From Gammaproteobacteria bacterium (lineage in GTDB: Bacteria > Pseudomonadota > Gammaproteobacteria > SZUA-229), in assembly GCA_029880105.1 (NCBI GenBank), contig JAOUPA010000132.1, positions 1-5,234 on the forward strand: a DNA stretch of 5,234 nucleotides. Direction: 5' to 3'. How positions within the stretch are numbered: position 1 is the stretch's first letter; every line of letters starts with the position of its first letter. The notes beneath the pieces were generated by a model. That model saw only the letters and a program-made list of their open reading frames with translations, was not told the DNA's origin and ran no database searches. The translations under genes were made by a program, and so were the position numbers. Positions 1 to 5,234 of the stretch are shown in pieces.

Positions 1-107
1 GATCCAAAGCCGAACCTCTCCAGCAGGTTATCTTCACCGAACATAAATACAGGTATGATCATCAGTACAATCAGTACGATACTCATAGAAACAATCGTCG
101 ACTTCAT
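1..107 (-). CDS. N-terminal fragment of an unrecognised protein with a hydrophobic N-terminus
   Basis: An open frame starts at the ATG at 105-107 (minus strand) and runs off the left edge, giving 35 complete codons. The protein begins MKSTIVSMSIVLIVLMIIPV and continues with FMFGEDNLLERFGFG. Residues 5-20 are strongly hydrophobic after a single lysine at position 2, which suggests an N-terminal membrane anchor or an uncleaved signal peptide; no cleavage motif or lipobox is visible. I do not recognise the family. Upstream of the ATG the sequence is A/T-rich and has no evident Shine-Dalgarno motif, so the start is only the best available one. The internal ATG codons at residues 8 and 16 would remove much of the hydrophobic segment. 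The gene is divergent from rpmE. In E. coli priA occupies this divergent position, but these residues are not PriA. Confidence 0.5.
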   Translation of the reverse strand, partial: MKSTIVSMSIVLIVLMIIPVFMFGEDNLLERFGFG

Positions 108-151
108 ATTTGTTATTATTTAAATCATTTATGGCAACAATACATGACCCG

Positions 152-168
152 CATTATGTCGCATAATG
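152..168. promoter_or_regulatory. 17-bp palindrome, possible operator between divergent genes
   Basis: The arms CATTATG and CATAATG are perfect 7-bp inverted repeats around a TCG centre. The right arm is also part of a near-direct repeat, ATTATGTCG (153-161) and ATAATGTCG (163-171), with a 10-bp period, close to one helical turn. The palindrome sits 45 bp upstream of the leftward start codon and about 34 bp upstream of the rpmE -35 box. That position suits a dimeric regulator acting on the leftward gene, or an activator of rpmE. No specific regulator can be assigned; it is not a clear match to the Zur or Fur consensus as I remember them. Chance occurrence in A/T-rich DNA is possible. Confidence 0.35.
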
Positions 169-201
169 TCGATAATTCACAGCCAATTTGTAGCTATGTG
201 C

Positions 202-230
202 TTGCCTGTTCCGGCCGATACGAGTACAAT
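202..230 (+). promoter_or_regulatory. sigma70-type promoter of rpmE
   Basis: A -35 box TTGCCT (202-207) and a -10 box TACAAT (225-230) are separated by exactly 17 bp. Each box differs from consensus at only one or two positions. The predicted transcription start is near 237, which leaves a leader of about 34 nt before the rpmE ATG. A strong vegetative promoter is expected for a ribosomal protein gene. No -10 extension (TGn) is present. Confidence 0.7.
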
Positions 231-270
231 TCAACGCCTTTTACTGATGGCGTTCCAAGAGGAAGCTTAG

Positions 271-480
271 ATGAAACCTGATACACACCCAGCCTACCAA
301 GCCGTTGAAGTGACCTGTAGCTGCGGAAACACATTCACCACCGGTTCAACCTATGGCAAAGACGCCATGTTGATCGATGTCTGTTCTGAGTGCCATCCGT
401 TCTACACCGGCAAACAGAAAGTACTCGACTCTGCAGGCCAGATCGAAAAATTCAACAAGCGTTTCGGTGGCAAGAAATAA
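271..480 (+). CDS. rpmE: 50S ribosomal protein bL31, zinc-binding type
   Basis: The 69-residue product is full length for bL31, a small protein of the large ribosomal subunit that forms part of an intersubunit bridge. Cys16 and Cys18 (CSC) together with Cys38 and Cys41 (CSEC) make up the zinc-ligand set of the zinc-containing form, as opposed to the cysteine-free paralogue RpmE2. The conserved CSECHPFYTG block (38-47) and the C-terminal KFNKRFGGKK are typical. A purine-rich Shine-Dalgarno AAGAGGA (257-263) lies 7 nt before the ATG and supports this start. The gene has its own promoter at 202-230 and a strong terminator at 511-534, and is followed within 13 bp by a nuclease gene. In E. coli rpmE is translationally autoregulated and the non-zinc paralogue is controlled by zinc; neither mechanism can be read directly from this leader. 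Confidence 0.98.
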   Translation: MKPDTHPAYQAVEVTCSCGNTFTTGSTYGKDAMLIDVCSECHPFYTGKQKVLDSAGQIEKFNKRFGGKK

Positions 481-493
481 TCCACCGCTAATC

Positions 494-1297
494 GTGTTGA
501 ACTCGAAGAAAAGCGCCGTAGGGCGCTTTTTTTTGCTATGCCTGATACTCCTGCCGATGTTAGCCGCCGCAGGGACGTGCCCGAGCGAACGCTATGATGA
601 GGATGTGTCCGTCAGGCACGTACACGACGGTGATACCGTCAAACTGGACGATAATCGCAGCATCCGCCTGATCGGCATCAATGCACCCGAGGTTGCCGAC
701 CATGAGCAGCCGGCCGAGGCCTATGCCAATGCATCGCGCGACCAGCTAAGGGTCCTACTGGCGAAACACGACAACCGCGTCAGGCTGGTAATTGGCAGGG
801 AAGCTGAAGACCACCACCAGCGTATGCTGGCACATCTTTTTCTGCCTGATGGCACCAATGTACAGGCGACATTACTGGCCTCTGGCCTGGCCAGCGCCAT
901 CACCATTCCGCCCAATGATCGCTATAGCGACTGCTACCAGCAGGCTGAAAGACAGGCGCGCTGCTCAAAAATGGCCCTCTGGTCAGGAAAAATACCGAAT
1001 ATCGTCGAGCTGGATGATGCTGGCCATGGCTTCCGGGTAGTACGTGGCACACTGAAAAACATCCACCCCTCCAGCAAGGACCTCTGGCTGGAACTTGAGC
1101 ACGGCCTCAGCCTGCGCATCGCCCTGAAGAACAAACCCCTGTTTGATATGGAACATCTGCAAGCACTGATCGATCAGGTCGTTGTCGTCCGTGGCTGGCT
1201 ACAGCCCAAAAGAAATCCCGGACAGGGTGATCGTTTCTATATGGAAATTAAACACCCCTCTGCCATAGAGGCAGAAAAAAATGCAGTGAAATGTTAG
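494..1297 (+). CDS. Exported SNase-like (thermonuclease family) protein
   Basis: This staphylococcal-nuclease-like protein is predicted to hydrolyse nucleic acid in the envelope or outside the cell. With the GTG at 494 as start it has 267 residues. The frame stays open further upstream to 377, but that part lies inside rpmE. The GTG is preferred because it gives a full signal peptide: Lys5, Lys6 and Arg11, then a hydrophobic stretch at 12-23 and a likely cleavage near AAA-G (24-27). No good Shine-Dalgarno site precedes it; the TTG at 497 is an alternative. The SNase fold spans roughly 38-165: DGDT (45-48), then RLIGINAPE (58-66). By alignment from memory to S. aureus nuclease, Asp47, Arg58, Glu66 and Arg110 match Asp21, Arg35, Glu43 and Arg87, while the calcium ligand Asp40 is Asn63 and Thr41 is Ala64. 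Cys147 and Cys157 could form a disulfide. Residues about 173-260 form an extra beta-rich, possibly OB-like domain. The protein ends in Cys267. Confidence 0.88.
   Translation: MLNSKKSAVGRFFLLCLILLPMLAAAGTCPSERYDEDVSVRHVHDGDTVKLDDNRSIRLIGINAPEVADHEQPAEAYANASRDQLRVLLAKHDNRVRLVIGREAEDHHQRMLAHLFLPDGTNVQATLLASGLASAITIPPNDRYSDCYQQAERQARCSKMALWSGKIPNIVELDDAGHGFRVVRGTLKNIHPSSKDLWLELEHGLSLRIALKNKPLFDMEHLQALIDQVVVVRGWLQPKRNPGQGDRFYMEIKHPSAIEAEKNAVKC
511..534 (+). terminator. Intrinsic terminator of rpmE, inside the nuclease coding region
   Basis: The 7-bp arms AAGCGCC (511-517) and GGCGCTT (522-528) enclose a GTAG loop and run into eight consecutive T residues (527-534). This is a textbook rho-independent terminator placed 30 bp after the rpmE stop. 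It overlaps the signal-peptide codons of the following nuclease (residues about 6-14), so any transcript of the nuclease that starts at the rpmE promoter must read through it. Confidence 0.85.
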
Positions 1298-1339
1298 AAT
1301 ATTTTACTTTATACCATTGCCTCCCGGCCACGAAGACCT

Positions 1340-2593
<1,254 letters not shown>

Positions 2594-2615
2594 TAGACTC
2601 GGCTTTCGACCATTT

Positions 2616-2657
2616 AAAACCACCCCGATACCATTAATCTGGCGGGGTGGTTTTTTT
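2616..2657 (+). terminator. Intrinsic terminator after malic enzyme
   Basis: A perfect 12-bp stem pairs AAAACCACCCCG (2616-2627) with CGGGGTGGTTTT (2643-2654) around a 15-nt loop, and the T run spans 2651-2657. It starts 22 bp after the malic enzyme stop. It insulates malic enzyme from the mdh gene downstream, so the two malate enzymes are probably separate transcription units. Confidence 0.88.
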
Positions 2658-2710
2658 ATGCCCGTATAGTCCACAATAGAATGGAGGCTAAAACTTTTCA
2701 GAACAGAGTC

Positions 2711-2715
2711 AGGAG
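2711..2715 (+). promoter_or_regulatory. Ribosome binding site of mdh
   Basis: AGGAG lies 6 nt before the ATG at 2722. It fixes the mdh start and is the strongest Shine-Dalgarno sequence in the window. The 54 bp between the upstream T run and this site should hold the promoter. A TAGAAT at 2677-2682 could serve as a -10 box, but no good -35 box sits at the right distance. Confidence 0.75.
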
Positions 2716-2721
2716 CGATAG

Positions 2722-3651
2722 ATGAATAAAATAAGCATCGTCGGTGCGGGCCGCGTGGGTGAAGCAACCGCGCAGTTCATTGCCTATAAAAACCTGTGTC
2801 ATGAAATTATGCTCATCGACATCAACAAGGGTGCCGCTGAAGGTTCTGCACTGGATATTCAGGAGGTCTCGCCGTTATTCCAATACGATACCCGCCTGCA
2901 CGGTGGTAACGACTATGCCCTGCTAGCAGACTCCGATCTCATCATTATCACTGCGGGCCTACCGCGCAAACCCGGTATGTCACGCTCTGATTTACTGGCC
3001 AGCAATATCGCAATCAGCAACGGCATTATCGAGGCAGCAATGAAATACGCACCTGACAGCATGTTGCTGTTTGTTAGTAATCCGGTCGATATCATTACCT
3101 ATAACGCCTGGATCAAAACCGGCTGGCCACGCAACCGCATTTTCGGGCAGGCCGGTGTACTCGATTCCAGCCGCATGGCCAGCTTTATCGCGATGGAAAC
3201 GGGTTATTCCAGCCTCGATATTAATGCACTGGTACTCGGCGGCCATGGTGACACCATGGTGCCGATGCTTCGCTACACTACTATCTCAGGTATTCCTGTT
3301 TCCAACTTTATTCCGGAAGACAAACTGGCTGACATCGTTGAACGCACACGCAATGGTGGCGCCGAAATCCTCGCACTCAGACAAAATAGCAGCGCCTATG
3401 ACGCACCAGCCGCCTCGGTCGCTGAAATGGTCGATGCTGTTGTTTACGACAGGAAACGCATTTTACCGACGGTATGCATACTCGAAGGCGAGTATGGTCA
3501 TAGTGATCTGGCTATTGGTGTGCCTGCCGTACTCGGTAAAAACGGCATGGAAAAAATTATCATTCTGGATATGAACTCTGAAGAAAAGGCCATGTTCAAC
3601 AACTCAGCATCTCTGGTGCAAAAAGACATCGATATACTCAGGCAGTTGTAA
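2722..3651 (+). CDS. mdh: Malate dehydrogenase, LDH-type
   Basis: This enzyme interconverts malate and oxaloacetate with NAD in the TCA cycle. Its 309 residues are full length for the LDH-like bacterial malate dehydrogenases. The NAD-binding motif GAGRVG is at 8-13, and Asp33 at the end of the second strand (LIDIN) is the usual NAD-selecting acidic residue. The mobile-loop segment PRKPGMSR (81-88) carries Arg82 at the position that is Gln in lactate dehydrogenases, which indicates malate and oxaloacetate specificity. Arg88, Arg151 and the Asp148-His175 relay (VLDSSR, GGHGDTMVP) complete the active site. Start and GxGxxG differ from the E. coli Mdh type (GAAGGIG), so this is the other main bacterial MDH class. 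It lies 128 bp downstream of malic enzyme behind a terminator and is convergent with csp. All key residues are present and there is no sign of truncation. Confidence 0.96.
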   Translation: MNKISIVGAGRVGEATAQFIAYKNLCHEIMLIDINKGAAEGSALDIQEVSPLFQYDTRLHGGNDYALLADSDLIIITAGLPRKPGMSRSDLLASNIAISNGIIEAAMKYAPDSMLLFVSNPVDIITYNAWIKTGWPRNRIFGQAGVLDSSRMASFIAMETGYSSLDINALVLGGHGDTMVPMLRYTTISGIPVSNFIPEDKLADIVERTRNGGAEILALRQNSSAYDAPAASVAEMVDAVVYDRKRILPTVCILEGEYGHSDLAIGVPAVLGKNGMEKIIILDMNSEEKAMFNNSASLVQKDIDILRQL

Positions 3652-3675
3652 CGCCTTATCTAATTCCGCAACAAA

Positions 3676-3702
3676 AAATGCCCGGTTCTTGACCGGGCAT
3701 TT
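3676..3702. terminator. Bidirectional terminator between mdh and csp
   Basis: A perfect 11-bp stem pairs AAATGCCCGGT (3676-3686) with ACCGGGCATTT (3692-3702) around a 5-nt loop. Read on the minus strand it is followed by an uninterrupted T6 run, so it is strongest for csp. Read on the plus strand, the tail TTTCTCTTAATT is weaker but T-rich, enough to end mdh. It lies 24 bp after the mdh stop and 27 bp after the csp stop. Confidence 0.85.
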
Positions 3703-3729
3703 CTCTTAATTCAGGTTGACTGGATCTAA

Positions 3730-3936
3730 TTAGATCGCAACAACGTTTTCTGCCTGAGGACCTTTCTGACCCTGAGTAACAGTGAATTGAACTTTTTGAC
3801 CTTCGGCCAGAGTTTTAAAACCTTCAGACTGGATAGCGCTGAAGTGAACGAAAACGTCCGGGCCGCTTTCCTGTTCGATAAAACCAAAACCTTTAGAATC
3901 GTTGAAGAACTTAACAGTTCCTGTAGTAGTAGACAT
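3730..3936 (-). CDS. cspA: Cold-shock protein, CspA family
   Basis: This 68-residue cold-shock domain protein is a five-stranded OB fold that binds single-stranded RNA and DNA and acts as an RNA chaperone in the cytoplasm. RNP1 is KGFGFI (15-20) and RNP2 is VFVHF (28-32), with the aromatic binding residues Phe10, Phe17, Phe19, Phe29, His31 and Phe32 all present. The end QAENVVAI is typical. A TAGGAT at 3943-3948 lies shortly before the ATG as a weak Shine-Dalgarno. A strong promoter at 4087-4114 gives a leader of about 144 nt, similar in scale to E. coli cspA, whose leader controls stability and translation by temperature. Which paralogue this is, and whether it is cold-induced or constitutive, cannot be told from the protein; the symbol denotes the family. 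Confidence 0.96.
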   Translation of the reverse strand: MSTTTGTVKFFNDSKGFGFIEQESGPDVFVHFSAIQSEGFKTLAEGQKVQFTVTQGQKGPQAENVVAI

Positions 3937-4080
3937 ATTTCTATCCTATATTAATTTTTACAAATCCCATTTCTGGGGGTATTGCTGTGAAATGCTGGTA
4001 TAACGTATGAATATCAGGAAGAGGTACTACTTAGGGAACTTCTTATTACTGAACATAAATACTGCCTTGTCTTTCAAGCA
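3937..4080 (-). promoter_or_regulatory. Long 5' leader of csp, possible temperature-responsive UTR
   Basis: The stretch between the predicted start of transcription (near 4080) and the csp ATG is about 144 nt and has no convincing gene on either strand. On the RNA strand it contains a small hairpin, CCCA-GAAA-TGGG (3977 down to 3966), with a GNRA-type tetraloop, 29 nt upstream of the start codon. Long structured leaders are a known feature of cspA-type genes. A match to the E. coli cold-box motif was not evident, so a thermosensing role is inferred from length and context only. Confidence 0.45.
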
Positions 4081-4086
4081 CAAATC

Positions 4087-4114
4087 ATTATACACCGAAG
4101 TCAAACAACGTCAA
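4087..4114 (-). promoter_or_regulatory. Strong sigma70-type promoter of csp
   Basis: On the minus strand a -35 box TTGACG (4109-4114) and a perfect -10 box TATAAT (4087-4092) are separated by 16 bp. Five of six and six of six positions match consensus. It is the best promoter in the window and fits the high expression expected of cold-shock genes. The -35 box begins only 4 bp beyond the typA terminator hairpin. Confidence 0.8.
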
Positions 4115-4118
4115 CGAA

Positions 4119-4149
4119 AACGAAAAAGCCTTTTTCAGGTTTTTTCGTT
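4119..4149 (-). terminator. Terminator hairpin after typA
   Basis: In the typA transcript AACGAAAAA-A-CC pairs with GG-C-TTTTTCGTT around a TGAAAAA loop. The arms lie at 4138-4149 and 4119-4130, with one A-C mismatch. The A-rich 5' side and T5 on the 3' side resemble an intrinsic terminator, but the T run is cut short by CG and lies within the stem. The GC-rich part is only two pairs in the inner stem, so efficiency may be modest and read-through into csp is possible. It lies 13 bp after the typA stop. Confidence 0.6.
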
Positions 4150-4162
4150 CCCATCAAAGCAA

Positions 4163-5234
4163 TTACAGACCTCTGGAGGCGCGTTTACGCTCGCTTTCGG
4201 TCAGAACCTTTTTACGAATACGAACACTCGATGGCGTGACCTCAACAAGCTCATCGTCATCGATAAATTCCAGCGCCTGCTCAAGCGTGAAACGAATATG
4301 CGGTGACAGTGTTAAGGCATCATCGGTACCCGAGGCACGTACGTTAGTTAATGGCTTGGGCTTGATTGGGTTCACAACAAGGTCATTATCACGTGAATGA
4401 ATACCCACAATCTGGCCTTCATAGACTTCTTCATTATTACCCACTAATAACTTACCGCGCTCCTGCAGAGGGAAGAGCGAATAAGCCACGGCCTTACCCC
4501 TGGAGTTTGAAATCATTACACCATTAAGGCGCTGACCGATGGCATCAGTCTGGGCAGGTCCATAGTGATCAAACACGCTGTACAACAGGCCGGTGCCACG
4601 TGTCATTGAAAGGTATTCAGTTCTAAAACCAATCAGGCCTCGTGCAGGAATAATATAATCCAGACGGACACGCCCCTTACCATCCTGCACCATATCTTTC
4701 AGTTCTGCCTTACGCAGACCCAGTGCCTCCATAACAGCGCCCTGGTGTTCAATTTCGACATCCGCGGTTAACTCCTCATACGGCTCCAGCTTTACCCCGT
4801 TCTCTTCGCGAATAATAACTTCGGGACGACCCACGGCCAGCTCATAATTTTCACGGCGCATGGTCTCGATCAATACCGACAGGTGCAATTCACCACGACC
4901 AGAAACTTTGTACTTATCCCCTTCAACCTGCTCAACACGCAGTGCGACATTGTGCTTTAGTTCCTGCTGCAGGCGATCCCAGATATTCCGGCTGGTGACA
5001 TATTTACCTTCCTGGCCAGAAAATGGCGAGGAGTTTGCCTGGAACATCATACTGATAGTTGGCTCATCAACCGTCATTGGCGGCAGGGCTTCAACGTGGT
5101 TTTGATCACAAACGGTATCAGAGATGGACAGTGGGTCAATACCGGTAATCGCGACGATATTCCCTGCCTGCGCCTCTTCTGTCTCAATACGCTCAAGGCC
5201 ATGGAAACCCAGTACCTGTCCAATACGGCCACTT
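4163..5234 (-). CDS. typA: C-terminal part of ribosome-associated GTPase TypA/BipA
   Basis: The frame is open through the right edge of the window, beyond the internal Met codon at 5077, and gives 356 residues. Full-length TypA is about 605 residues, so the GTPase domain and the start of domain II are outside. The first visible residues, RIGQVLGFHGLERIETEEAQ, are domain II. The EF-G domain III-like region contains VSGRGELHLSVLIETMRREN. The domain V-like region contains GKGRVRLDYIIPARGLIGFR. The TypA-specific C-terminal domain has GKAVAYSLFPLQERGKL, YEGQIVGIHSR, TNVRASGTDDA and the end LEFIDDDELVEVTPSSVRIRKK. TypA binds 70S ribosomes and supports ribosome assembly and growth in the cold and under stress. 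It is codirectional with csp, which starts its own transcript just past the typA terminator. No frameshift or missing segment is seen. Confidence 0.97.
   Translation of the reverse strand, partial: SGRIGQVLGFHGLERIETEEAQAGNIVAITGIDPLSISDTVCDQNHVEALPPMTVDEPTISMMFQANSSPFSGQEGKYVTSRNIWDRLQQELKHNVALRVEQVEGDKYKVSGRGELHLSVLIETMRRENYELAVGRPEVIIREENGVKLEPYEELTADVEIEHQGAVMEALGLRKAELKDMVQDGKGRVRLDYIIPARGLIGFRTEYLSMTRGTGLLYSVFDHYGPAQTDAIGQRLNGVMISNSRGKAVAYSLFPLQERGKLLVGNNEEVYEGQIVGIHSRDNDLVVNPIKPKPLTNVRASGTDDALTLSPHIRFTLEQALEFIDDDELVEVTPSSVRIRKKVLTESERKRASRGL

Noticed and set aside
1..5. Window begins with GATCC, resembling a restriction-fragment end
   Set aside because: Five bases at an arbitrary window edge are not evidence of a cloning junction.
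39..50. 12-bp repeat GAACATAAATAC also found at 4051-4062
   Set aside because: About one such match is expected by chance in 5 kb, and neither copy is next to other repeat or mobile-element features.
377..493. Upstream extension of the nuclease reading frame to an ATG at 377, inside rpmE
   Set aside because: It overlaps most of the well-supported rpmE gene in another frame, has no family-like sequence, and would place an internal hydrophobic segment where a signal peptide is expected.
1291..1339. Possible promoter for malic enzyme (TAGAAT, TATACC)
   Set aside because: A/T-rich -10-like hexamers are present, but no acceptable -35 box lies at 16-18 bp.
3071..3574. Plus-strand open frame of 167 codons inside mdh
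   Set aside because: It is a frame-shifted reading of mdh, whose own frame is intact and contains every active-site residue.
4007..4306. Plus-strand open frame of 99 codons
   Set aside because: It runs through the csp leader, the csp promoter and the typA terminator and then antisense to the typA 3' end. It is rich in basic and polar residues without a recognisable domain and lacks a credible start context.

Overview
The window looks like an ordinary chromosomal segment of a gammaproteobacterium with moderate GC content. The evidence is a zinc-type ribosomal protein bL31, a thermonuclease-family protein and a short MaeB-type malic enzyme in one order (rpmE, nuclease, malic enzyme). From memory, Pseudomonas and related gammaproteobacteria show the same order. 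The TypA and CspA-type proteins also read as gammaproteobacterial. The genus cannot be named from the sequence alone. No transposase, CRISPR array, phage gene, tRNA or rRNA was seen, and no stretch over 300 bases lacks a gene.

Layout. Bases 1-107 (minus strand) hold the first 35 codons of an unrecognised protein with a hydrophobic N-terminus. Its divergent intergenic region carries a 17-bp palindrome (152-168) and a strong sigma70-type promoter (202-230) for rpmE (271-480). A secreted or envelope-anchored SNase-like nuclease follows 13 bp after rpmE. The rpmE terminator hairpin lies inside the part of the nuclease gene that encodes its signal peptide. Malic enzyme (1340-2593) comes next and ends at a long, perfect terminator hairpin. 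An LDH-type malate dehydrogenase (2722-3651) follows with its own Shine-Dalgarno site.

On the right, two genes run on the minus strand. The C-terminal 356 residues of TypA/BipA (4163 to the window edge) end at a hairpin, and 4 bp beyond it lies the -35 box of a strong promoter. That promoter drives a CspA-family cold-shock gene (3730-3936) through a leader of roughly 144 nt. A bidirectional terminator (3676-3702) separates the convergent mdh and csp genes.

How the genes work together. Malic enzyme and malate dehydrogenase both use malate, giving pyruvate and oxaloacetate respectively, so the pair sits at the malate branch point. TypA, a ribosome-associated GTPase, and Csp, an RNA chaperone, both relate to translation and RNA folding in the cold; bL31 is a ribosomal subunit. 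I did not find a clearly new biological system. The most interesting features are regulatory: the terminator embedded in a coding region, the palindrome between divergent genes, and the tightly packed typA terminator, csp promoter and long csp leader.
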